From NCBI GenBank assembly GCA_963838205.1, contig CAWIQF010000017.1, positions 62,001 to 126,000 on the forward strand: a stretch of 64,000 nt of DNA. The letters run 5' to 3'. The notes below the pieces were generated by a model. It was not told the DNA's origin and searched no databases. It saw nothing but the letters and a program-made list of their open reading frames with translations. The stretch comes from CAIVVT01 sp963838205 (lineage in GTDB: Bacteria > Acidobacteriota > Terriglobia > Bryobacterales > Bryobacteraceae). The translations under genes were made by a program, and so were the position numbers. Numbering within the stretch: position 1 is the first letter of the stretch; each line of letters opens with the position of its first letter. This document shows positions 1-8,454 of this stretch, piece after piece.

Positions 1-911
1 ACCTGGAGCTCGGCTGGGCGGAAAGCATCGGCATGAACACAATGCGCGTTTTCCTCCACGACCTGCTCTGGCAGCAGGATGCCGCCGGCTTCCGCCAGCG
101 CATTGACACCTTTCTCACGATAGCCGCGAAACATCACATCCGCCCGATGTTCGTGCTCTTCGATTCGTGCTGGGACCCCAACCCGAAACTAGGTAAACAG
201 CCCGCGCCCAAGCCGGGCGTGCATAACTCCGGCTGGGTGCAGAGCCCGGGCGCGAAGGCGCTCGCGGACCCCGCTCAGTTGCCGCGTTTTAAAGACTACG
301 TGCAGGGCATCATCGGCGCATTTGGCCGGGATCCGCGGGTCCTGGCGTGGGATCTGTGGAACGAGCCGAACAACAAGAACGATTCGAGCGCCGGTCCGTC
401 GGAATCGCGGGACAAAGTCCAGACCGTCCTGGTGCTGCTGCCCAAAGTCTTCGCCTGGGCGCGCCAGGCGAAGCCGGACCAGCCCCTGACCAGCGGCGTA
501 TGGGAGGGCGACTGGTCGTCGCCCGAAAAACTCTCCGCGATGGCGCGCGTCCAGATCGAAAACTCCGACATCCTCTCTTTCCACAACTACGGCCGCCCGG
601 CCGAGTTCGAGAAGAGCGTGCGCTCGTTACTGCCCTACAACCGCCCCATCATTTGCACCGAGTATATGGCGCGCGGCAACGGCAGCACGTTCCAAGGTTC
701 CCTGCCGGTGGCCAGGAAATACAGGGTGGGGGCCATCAACTGGGGCCTGGTGGCGGGCAAGACCCAGACCTACCTGCCATGGGATTCGTGGCAGCACCCG
801 TACATCGATCGCGAGCCCGCCATCTGGTTCCATGAAGTATTCCACACCGACGGTACGCCCTACCGTAAGGACGAAACAGACTTCATTCGCGACATCACAC
901 GCCAGCCCTGA
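1..911 (+). CDS. GH5-like glycoside hydrolase (cellulase/mannanase clan), 5' end outside window
   Basis: The frame is open to the left edge (LELGWAESIGMNTMRVF precedes the first ATG at 33), so the true start lies outside. The visible ~303 residues form the C-terminal part of a GH-A clan TIM barrel. The DLWNEPNN motif near residue 110 (numbered from the ATG at 33) should carry the acid/base Glu, and PIICTEYMARG near residue 210 the nucleophile Glu. It probably hydrolyses a beta-linked polysaccharide or oligosaccharide. The exact substrate cannot be read from sequence. The signal peptide, if any, is off the window. The gene stands alone; the next gene, on the opposite strand, ends 80 bases away. 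Confidence 0.75.
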   Translation, partial: LELGWAESIGMNTMRVFLHDLLWQQDAAGFRQRIDTFLTIAAKHHIRPMFVLFDSCWDPNPKLGKQPAPKPGVHNSGWVQSPGAKALADPAQLPRFKDYVQGIIGAFGRDPRVLAWDLWNEPNNKNDSSAGPSESRDKVQTVLVLLPKVFAWARQAKPDQPLTSGVWEGDWSSPEKLSAMARVQIENSDILSFHNYGRPAEFEKSVRSLLPYNRPIICTEYMARGNGSTFQGSLPVARKYRVGAINWGLVAGKTQTYLPWDSWQHPYIDREPAIWFHEVFHTDGTPYRKDETDFIRDITRQP

Positions 912-991
912 GCGCTCCCGCTCGCGGCGGCTGCCCCCCCGCACCGTTGTTGCCAACCCGCTGCCGGCGTAGGCCGGCCGGTGACCCGCGG

Positions 992-1642
992 CTAGGTTTT
1001 CTTGAGTGCCCGGCGAACCGCCGAGGCCAGTTCCATGATGTCCTGATGAGCCGGACCTTCCGCTTCGAAATCACCAATCCACTGGCCCTGCCCGAAGGAC
1101 TCCACGAACGCCACCCGCTGGTGAACTGGCGGACCTACCTGTTCGCCAAATTGATCGAGCACCTCGCCGATCTCCCGCCCCAAAGCCGTTCGGCTGTCCA
1201 CCTTGGACGGAATCATCAAGCACGCCGGCGCTCCGTCGTCGCGAATGTCCCGGACCTCGTGAATCAGGTCGAGCGCCCGCAGAGTCGCCGCCAGATCCGC
1301 GCCGGACGCCGTAACCGGGATCAACACCAGATCCGCGATGCCGAAAGCAGCCTCAGTGGCTCCTCCGATATGCGGCGGGCAATCGATCACCACATAGTCG
1401 CTGTCGATCTCGAGCACCCGCGCTGCCCAGCGCTTGGCGTCCCGGGCATTTTCGAATGGCATCGATTCTACGGGAAACGGCAGCCTGCCGGCGGTTGCCC
1501 AATACGTGGCGGTGCCCTGCGCATCGGCATCCACGAGGGTCACGGAATGCTTCTTGCCGAACAGCTCACCCGCCAGATTCACGGCAATCGTGGACTTGCC
1601 CGCTCCGCCCTTAAGATTGGCCACGGCCACGAATCGGACCAT
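992..1642 (-). CDS. ParA/MinD-family P-loop ATPase (orphan)
   Basis: About 216 residues. The N-terminus MVRFVAVANLKGGAGKST holds a deviant Walker A motif (KGGAGKS) typical of ParA/MinD/Soj. Walker B-like YVVIDCPPHIG follows about 70 residues later. A TTG start at 1669 would add nine residues; the ATG at 1642 places the P-loop at the usual distance from the N-terminus and is preferred. ParA-type ATPases position plasmids, chromosomes or protein clusters and work with a ParB-like or other partner. No ParB gene or obvious parS-like array is adjacent, so this is an orphan whose cargo is unknown. A role in segregating a mobile element is possible but not shown. Confidence 0.8.
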   Translation of the reverse strand: MVRFVAVANLKGGAGKSTIAVNLAGELFGKKHSVTLVDADAQGTATYWATAGRLPFPVESMPFENARDAKRWAARVLEIDSDYVVIDCPPHIGGATEAAFGIADLVLIPVTASGADLAATLRALDLIHEVRDIRDDGAPACLMIPSKVDSRTALGREIGEVLDQFGEQVGPPVHQRVAFVESFGQGQWIGDFEAEGPAHQDIMELASAVRRALKKT

Positions 1643-2326
1643 CGCGATGAGTATACTGCTTTTCCGCAATGATCGGCTGGTTGCCGGTCATTCGTCGAGC
1701 TTTAGCACGACTCTCCGCGACACACGACTAAGCACCTCGCTTCAAACGCTTTAGCCTCCTTTGACCTGCTCCCCTCTGAATAATCCCCTATGATCTTCCG
1801 CGGGCCTGCACCCGGCCCACGCCTCATTTCCGTCTCCCGGATGCCTCAGAATCGATACCAGTCTGCTTCGCGGCGCGCGGCCCGTGCGTGCCCGTCTCCA
1901 CGCCCCGCTCTCCGAACTCCTTCAACGACGGTCATCACCAGGCAACCCCACAGTGGCTGCCGGCGATTCCGCATACCCCCGGTCATAACGAGTTTTCCGT
2001 CCGCAGCTAGCTTAAATGCCCAAGACGATTCCTGCTTGCCGCCAGTTTCTGCTCCCGGCTTGGCCAGTGACAGTCGTTCATCGCGCTTCCCCCAGGCGGG
2101 CCGCATCCTGGGATCGCCGCTCCAATTGCTCTCTGTTTTCATCGCCGGCCACCTCCGCCTTCGACCGGTCCCGAACGCCCCGAATGCTCCGAAGCGCCCG
2201 GCTCACTCCTGTTATCGGACCACTGCGACGGTTTGAATAGACCTGCAAGTGCATCGGCCTGCTGTTTATTTCGCCGGCGGCCAGCCCGAGCGGCCGGGCA
2301 GGGAAGTATCCTTAGAGTCGAAGCCC
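1643..2326. other. Intergenic stretch with no convincing gene
   Basis: About 680 bases between the ParA gene and the beta-helix gene. Open frames exist on both strands (for example 1846-2142 minus, 1790-2236 plus). The minus frame contains a short stretch (SSWAFKLAADGKLVMTGG) resembling small Acidobacteriota secreted proteins, but it lacks a convincing start, and its remainder is Arg-rich and low-complexity. It may be a decayed gene. No clear promoter or terminator was found. Confidence 0.35.
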
Positions 2327-4187
2327 ATGAATCAGCGCCTCCCGCTCCGCGCTCTCCTCGCTGTGGCGGTTCTCACCGCCGCCCACGCCGGTACTTTTTA
2401 TGTAGACTGCGCCGCCGGCAACGATGCGCATGACGGCCTTTCGCCCAGCTCCGCTTTCGGCACCCTGGCGGCCATCAGCAGCCGGACCTTCGCCCCCGGC
2501 GACCAGATCCTGCTCAACCGCGGGACCACCTGCAAGGGCATCTTCTCGGCCCGGGGCTCAGGCACGCCCACGGCGCCGATCGTTCTCGGCGCCTACGGTT
2601 CCGGCGCGGCTCCACTCATCAATGGAGGCACTTACATCGCCGCCGTGTGGCTGTTCAACCAGCAGGGCTGGCACATCGAGAACATCGAAACCAGCGGCGG
2701 CGCGCTATACGGGATTCACATCGGCGGCGACAGCGGTCCATTGACCCACTTCCGCATCACCAACGTCGCCGTGCACGACGTCAACGGCGCACTAACGACC
2801 AAGGATTCCGGGCTGATCGTGATCAGTCCGGCCGCGAATGGCGCCGCGTTCAACGACGTCGTCATCGACGGCGCCAGCGCCTGGAGCACCACCCAATGGG
2901 CCGGCATAGAGGTGATGGGCGCTTCCTACCAGGGCAACATGGACGGCCCGCACGGGCTCAATGTCACTGTTCGCAACTCCATCGTGCATGACGTCTACGG
3001 CGACGGCATCGTGTTGTCGATGGTTCAGGGAGGGCTGATCGAGAAGAGCTCCGCCTGGCGCACCGGCGGCCAGCCCACTGAGACCATCGGCACTCCGGGC
3101 GGCATATGGACCTGGATGTGCAACAACTGCACCTCGCAGTTCAATGAAAGCTGGCTCAGCACTTCGCCCGGCGTTGATGGCGGCGCATTCGATATCGATT
3201 GGGGCACGCGCAACAACGTCGTTCAGTTCAACTACGGCCACGACGCCAAAGGCTACTGCGCGTCCGTGTTCGGCGCCGAAACCCTGACCACGTCCAACGC
3301 TACCGTCCAATACAATGTCTGCGTCAACAATGCCCGCGACTCGGCGATGGCGCTGCGCCAGGGCGACATCTTCATCTCAACCTGGGACAACGGCCATCTC
3401 AACGGCGTCTCGATCCACGACAACGCCATCTATTGGAGTCCCGCCACCGACGCTTTCGTCCTAAACAACAGCGCCGATTTCACGGGCGCCGGCCTCAATA
3501 CCTTCAAACACAACATCCTCATCTCGCTCGTGCCGAGCCTGATCCTCAGCAATACTTCCGTGACCCTCGATCAGAACAATTACTGGGTTCTGAACGGCGC
3601 GACCCCGAAGTTCCAATACGGCGCGTTCGACGCCCGTGGATTTCGCCTCCTACCAGGCTGCGACCTCCCAGGACCGGCATGGCCGCCTGGCCCCTCTGCC
3701 AACCGTGCCCGCCGCCAAGCCTCTCGGTTCGCTGGATCCCTCCTTGTTGGAGGATGCCCAGGGCAGCCCCGCCCTGATCTCGCTGGTTGACGATTCCGCC
3801 GACTCTCACAGCCAGATCGTGGTCCTGCGCAGCATGCAGGAACAATACTGGAGACAAGGCCTCAAGCTCCGCCTCCTGGGCTCGCCCAGTCCCGACTGGC
3901 GTCTCGACAGCATCCCCTTGGCCAGTGACCAGACGCCGGCGGCCGCTGCGTTGGGCTCAACGCGGCCGATGACTTTCCTGGTTGCGGCGGACGGCACTAT
4001 CGTCCAACGCTGGACCGGCTTCATCCCCGCCCAATATCCCGGTCTGGCGATCCAGAAACTGCTCGGCACGTGGCAGTTCGGCGATTATGTCATCCCCTCG
4101 GCCCACCTGCCGCTCAAGCGCATACTGCCCATTCGGCCCCACGCCCTGGGCCAAGCGGCCGGCGCGCCGGGCTCCGTTTCCCAGTGA
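2327..4187 (+). pseudogene. Secreted right-handed beta-helix protein with C-terminal thioredoxin-like region, split by a +1 frameshift
   Basis: The ATG at 2327 opens a signal peptide (MNQRLPLRALLAVAVLTAAHA) followed by TFYVDCAAGNDAHDG, the usual start of pectate-lyase-like parallel beta-helix proteins. Helix rungs continue to about residue 435. At 3633-3635 a CCC run moves the coding sense one frame: the first frame ends in low-complexity sequence at 3790, while the +1 frame (VDFASYQAATSQDRHG onwards) runs to 4187. That tail contains SQIVVLRSMQEQYW and RPMTFLVAADGTIVQRWTG, reminiscent of TlpA/thioredoxin-like folds but without a CxxC pair. Total span is 3n+1, consistent with one inserted base. 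It is either a recent pseudogene or a sequencing error. Likely role: extracellular polysaccharide binding or cleavage. Confidence 0.7.
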
Positions 4188-4238
4188 CGGCCAGCTATGA
4201 CTCTTAACTCGCCCGCTTCCGATTTTTAGAATTGCGCG

Positions 4239-5558
4239 TCAGTAGTTCTTTGTGCGCTCGACGCGCGCCCGCTGGGCCCGGCCCATCGCCTTGACGCCCG
4301 CCAGCGCCGGATCCTGTTGCGCCAGCAGCGCGAGGTTTTCAGACACCTTCTCGATCGCCCGCGCCATGTCGCGAACGTCCTCTTCCTCGCCGATCAGGCA
4401 GAACTGGAACAGCCACACGGCCTCTTCGTAGGCCGCGCGCTCGGAGACCGCACAGTGGCACTGCGAGTAGTCCACCGCCTGCTCCCGTCCCAACCCGAGC
4501 TGCGCGCAGTTTTGCGGTGTCGCGTAGAACAGGTCGCTGCGGTAAACCGCTTCGTAGAATCGCCCGTCGCAGGGAATGCCCTCTTTTTCGAGCGCCGCCA
4601 CGAACAGATCGCGGTGCGGCGCCGGCTGCCCGCTCTCCGGCCGGTACTGGAAGATGTAGCAATAGTGCGTCGTTTGCGTGATTGCGGCCTGCGGCGGCAG
4701 CGGCCGCAGGTTGGGAATTCGCGACAGCAGTTCGCTCAGCAGGGCGGCTCTGTCGGCGCGCTTCCGCCGCAGCCCCGGCAGCATCTCCAGTTGCCCCACC
4801 AGCAGGGCGATCTGCAAGTCCGTCATGCGGTAGTTCAGGCCGATCATGCGCTGTCCGAACTGGTCCGTCAGGCTCGCCCGTCCGCAGTTCACCACCGTCT
4901 GCAGCGCTTCGTAATGCTCCAGCTTGTTGGTGATCACCATGCCGCCTTCGCCCGACGTCACGGTCTTGCTCTCCTGAAAACTGAAGCACCCGATGTCGCC
5001 CATCGAGCCCGCGCCGCGGCTCTGGTACGCCCCGCCGTGCGCGTGCGCGCAGTCCTCGATGACCTTCAGCTTGTGCTCCGCGGCTAACTCCAGCAGGCCA
5101 TTCATCTCCGCGAACCGCATTGCCAGGTGCACCGGCACGATCGCCTTCGTGCGCGGCGTGATCGCCCGGCGCGCGCTCTCCACGTCCAGGCAGTACGTGT
5201 CCGGGTTGACGTCGGCGAACACCGGCACCGCGCCCATCGCCAGCGCCGCCGTGGCCGTGCCATCCCAGGTGTAGGCCGGAACGATCACTTCGTCGCCGAA
5301 GCCGACGCCCGCCGCCTGCAGCGCCAGCGTGATGGCCACGGTCCCGTTGGCCACCGGCAGCGCGTACTTCGCGCCTTGCAGCGCCGCGAAGTCCTCGCAG
5401 AAACTCTTCGCCAGCGGCGTCGGCAGCGGGTATCCGCCCCAATGCCGGCTCTCCACCGTTTTGACGATTCGCTCGATGTCGCTGGGCTGGTACAGCGGCC
5501 ACGGGCTGAATGGTTTGCGGCGCACCGGGTCGCCGCCGAGAATGGCGAGCTTGCTCAT
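4239..5558 (-). CDS. DegT/DnrJ/EryC1/StrS-family PLP aminotransferase
   Basis: 439 residues, full length for the family. The PLP-lysine is in GCFSFQESKTVTSGEGG (K198), and the upstream IEDCAHAHG supplies the cofactor-contacting Asp. The N-terminal GGYPLP and NGTVAITLAL segments are typical of sugar or aminocyclitol aminotransferases. These enzymes transfer an amino group from Glu or Gln to a keto sugar, or make AHBA-like products. No sugar-nucleotide or antibiotic genes lie nearby, so the substrate is open. It sits 95 bases downstream of the S9 peptidase on the same strand and may be cotranscribed with it. Confidence 0.88.
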   Translation of the reverse strand: MSKLAILGGDPVRRKPFSPWPLYQPSDIERIVKTVESRHWGGYPLPTPLAKSFCEDFAALQGAKYALPVANGTVAITLALQAAGVGFGDEVIVPAYTWDGTATAALAMGAVPVFADVNPDTYCLDVESARRAITPRTKAIVPVHLAMRFAEMNGLLELAAEHKLKVIEDCAHAHGGAYQSRGAGSMGDIGCFSFQESKTVTSGEGGMVITNKLEHYEALQTVVNCGRASLTDQFGQRMIGLNYRMTDLQIALLVGQLEMLPGLRRKRADRAALLSELLSRIPNLRPLPPQAAITQTTHYCYIFQYRPESGQPAPHRDLFVAALEKEGIPCDGRFYEAVYRSDLFYATPQNCAQLGLGREQAVDYSQCHCAVSERAAYEEAVWLFQFCLIGEEEDVRDMARAIEKVSENLALLAQQDPALAGVKAMGRAQRARVERTKNY

Positions 5559-5653
5559 GAAATCACTCCCTCATTGGTCGGTCCGCTTCATTCTATGCAC
5601 TGCCGCCGCGCGCTGGGTCAGGCGGCGTCTGTCTCAGTCCCGCCGGTTCGCGG

Positions 5654-8323
5654 CTACTCCAGCTCCATCGTCATCTTGGCGCCGCCCATCTCCGGTATCA
5701 CCGCCGACAGCTTCACCATGCGCCGGTTCGACTTGCCAATCCACAGCGTGGCCTTGCCCGCGCCGCCGTCGGCCGGCGTCATTTCCACTTTCCATGTCTC
5801 GAACTCGCCCGCCGGCACCTTCACCGTCTCGCTGCCCGTCACCTCGAGCTGCATCAACTGCTCCTTCGACTGCTGCTGCTCCATGTTGCGGACAACGGTC
5901 TTATAACCGGCCTCGAGCGGCAGCAGCGCGACCACCTGGCCCGCTCCCGCGCCTTCGGCAAACATCGGCCCGCCGAGATCCGCAGTCACCGGGTGCTCCT
6001 GGCCATTCATCACCATCTTGCCGGTCACCTTCTTGTCGGCGTAAGCCAGATCGATCGTCGACGGGCCCTGCTGGATCTTGCGTTTCGAGAACAGCAGGCT
6101 GCCCTTCTCGTTCCACGTCGTGTCCACCATGTCGCCCATCGGCGTCGCGACCTTCTCCGTGATCATCCACAGGTCGCCGTCCTCTTTGATCTCGGTGGTC
6201 ATCTCCATGTTCATCGTCTGAGCGCCCATCTGGATCGCCATTTTGAACTTCAGCACCCCCGGCTTGAGCTCCGCCACGGGCTTGGGAACGCCCACCGACT
6301 GCGCGTCGATCTTTTTGGCCAGCGTCACGCTCTTCGGATCGACCGTGATCTCCTTCAGCCGCGCCGCCACCTCCGGCGTCATCGCCTCCTGGTAACGGCC
6401 GTCGAGGTACTGGGCCAGGAACTTCTCCGCCTCCGCGAACAGCGCCAGGTTATTCACCGGGCGCGCGAAGCCGTGGCCCTCGTCCGGTGCCACGATATAC
6501 GCCACCGGGAATCCTCGATCACGCAGCGCGATGACGATCCGGTCCGATTCGGCCTTGTTGACACGCGGGTCGTTGGCGCCCTGGGCCACCAGCAGCGGAG
6601 TCTTGATCTTGTTCGCCGAGTTCAGCGGCGACTGGCGTTCGAGCTGCGCCTTGCCCTCGCTCGTGCGCGGGTCGCCCATCCGCTTGTAAAACATCATGCG
6701 GCCCGCTTCCCAATACGCCGGGATCGAATCCAGCAGCGTGATCAGATTGGAAGGCCCGACGATGGAGACGGCCGCGGCATACAGGTCCGGCGTGAAAGCT
6801 ACCCCGGCCAGCGTCGCGTAGCCGCCGTAGCTGCCGCCCATAATGCCCACGCGCTTCGGGTCCGCGATGCCCTCCGCCACCAGGTATTTCACGCCCCACG
6901 TGATGTCGTCCTGCATCTTCTGGCCCCACTCCAGATTGCCCGCGTTCAGGAACTTCTTGCCGTAGCCCGTCGAGCCGCGGAAGTTCATCTGCAGCACGGC
7001 GTATCCGCGGTTGGCCAGAAACTGCGTCAGCCCGCGATAGCCCCACGTGTCGCGGCCCCACGGGCCGCCGTGCGGAAACACGACCAACGGCAGCTTCTTC
7101 TCCGGCATGCCCTTGGGCAATGTCAGGTACGCCGGGATTTCAAGCCCGTCCGACGATTTGAACGTGACCGGCCGCATCTGCGCCAGCGCGCCGCGGTCGA
7201 TCTTTTCGCGGACGCGGTACTCGAGCGTCAGCTTTTTCGTTTTGCGGTCGAACAGGTACGTCCCGCCCGGCTCCGTGTCGCTGCTCGCCGACACCAGGAA
7301 CAGCGACTCATCCTTGGTTCCCGAGCCGAACTCGACCTGCATGCCCGGCAGCTTCGATTGCAGCAGTCGGTAGTCCGCTGCCCACGCCTTGTTCTTCCAA
7401 TAAATGCGCTCTTTTTCGTCGGTGTAGACCGTCGCCAGAAGTTCATGCGTGCGCTCGGAGAACACGGCGTTGCCCAGGTCCACGCGCTTCAGCGGGTCGC
7501 TCTCGACCAGCGTGGCGTTGCCCGTCGCGGGGTCCAGCAGCTCCAGCGCCGCCAGGTCCACGTCGTCACCCTTGTTGGTCATCAGGTAAACCTGCTTGTC
7601 GCCCGGCTCGAACTGGAACGGCTGGCAAATCTCGAACACTCCGCACGAGTAGATCTTCTTGAACCCGTCGGCATCCGCCCGCAGAATCTCGGTGTCGCCG
7701 TTTTCGGGCGATCGCAACGCCAGCCGCAGGTTGTCTTTGTTGTCGAAGATCCAGCCGCTGATGCGATCCGTGTTCGTGCGCACCAACGTCTTTTCGCCCG
7801 TGGAGATCTTCACCTTGTACAGGTCGTGCCACGCTTTGTCGCGATCGTTCAGCCCGACATAGAGGACGTCAGGGTCGCTCTCCGGCACCGCGAATATCTC
7901 TGCCCGCACGCCTTTGGCCGCGGTGATGTTGCGCGCCTTCGGCACGGGCGAGCCCGCGGCCGGCGCATCCGCCGGGTTCACCGCGTAGACGTTGTAGTTT
8001 TCGTCGCCCAGTTGGTCCTGCACGTACAGCACGTACTTGCTGTCGCGGCTCCAGAAGTAGGCCGGAATCGGCCGCTTTTTGTCGTTGGTGATCGGCTTGG
8101 CCGCCGCGAAAGGTTCCCCGGTCCGTTTGACCCAGATGTTTCGCGTGCCCTCCAGCGGCTTCAAAAACGTCATGAACTTGCCGTCGGGCGAAAGTTGCGC
8201 GCCGGAGATCTCCGGGTCGCCGAAGAACAGCTCACGATCGATCAACGGTGGAAGTTCCGCGCGCAATCCCGACGCCAGCGCCAGGCCCAGAAGTAAGACA
8301 AGAGCTTTAGCCAGATGTTCCAT
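5654..8323 (-). CDS. Secreted S9 family peptidase (prolyl oligopeptidase/DPP-IV type) with C-terminal extension
   Basis: 889 residues from the ATG at 8323, which is preceded by an AGGGA ribosome-binding site and followed by a signal peptide (MEHLAKALVLLLGLALASGLRA). Residues ~30-400 are a beta-propeller (LSPDGKFMTFL, WSRDSKYVLY). Residues ~400-650 are the alpha/beta hydrolase: catalytic Ser498 in GGSYGGYA, Asp585 in GANDPRVN, His617 in DEGHGF. A further ~235 residues after the hydrolase do not belong to S9 enzymes and resemble DUF3108-like beta proteins (KFKMAIQMGAQTMNMEM). The enzyme probably cleaves peptides in the periplasm or outside the cell. The ORF is open 30 codons further upstream, but that extension lacks signal character. 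Confidence 0.88.
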   Translation of the reverse strand: MEHLAKALVLLLGLALASGLRAELPPLIDRELFFGDPEISGAQLSPDGKFMTFLKPLEGTRNIWVKRTGEPFAAAKPITNDKKRPIPAYFWSRDSKYVLYVQDQLGDENYNVYAVNPADAPAAGSPVPKARNITAAKGVRAEIFAVPESDPDVLYVGLNDRDKAWHDLYKVKISTGEKTLVRTNTDRISGWIFDNKDNLRLALRSPENGDTEILRADADGFKKIYSCGVFEICQPFQFEPGDKQVYLMTNKGDDVDLAALELLDPATGNATLVESDPLKRVDLGNAVFSERTHELLATVYTDEKERIYWKNKAWAADYRLLQSKLPGMQVEFGSGTKDESLFLVSASSDTEPGGTYLFDRKTKKLTLEYRVREKIDRGALAQMRPVTFKSSDGLEIPAYLTLPKGMPEKKLPLVVFPHGGPWGRDTWGYRGLTQFLANRGYAVLQMNFRGSTGYGKKFLNAGNLEWGQKMQDDITWGVKYLVAEGIADPKRVGIMGGSYGGYATLAGVAFTPDLYAAAVSIVGPSNLITLLDSIPAYWEAGRMMFYKRMGDPRTSEGKAQLERQSPLNSANKIKTPLLVAQGANDPRVNKAESDRIVIALRDRGFPVAYIVAPDEGHGFARPVNNLALFAEAEKFLAQYLDGRYQEAMTPEVAARLKEITVDPKSVTLAKKIDAQSVGVPKPVAELKPGVLKFKMAIQMGAQTMNMEMTTEIKEDGDLWMITEKVATPMGDMVDTTWNEKGSLLFSKRKIQQGPSTIDLAYADKKVTGKMVMNGQEHPVTADLGGPMFAEGAGAGQVVALLPLEAGYKTVVRNMEQQQSKEQLMQLEVTGSETVKVPAGEFETWKVEMTPADGGAGKATLWIGKSNRRMVKLSAVIPEMGGAKMTMELE

Positions 8324-8454
8324 TTTTGGTGTCCCTTGAGTCGTAGTATACGGCGTCTCGACTCCGGTCCGGCCAGGGTCGGAACACGGCACAACCGATA
8401 CACGTCGCTGCATCCATTCGCTCCGTGCAATAGCCGCGCCCGCTGGCCCCGACG

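Noticed and set aside
1790..2236. Small genes on both strands
   Set aside because: Low-complexity, Arg/Ser/Pro-rich translations without ribosome-binding sites.
5993..8296. 767-residue plus-strand open frame
   Set aside because: Antisense shadow of the S9 peptidase in GC-rich DNA; His/Arg-rich translation.
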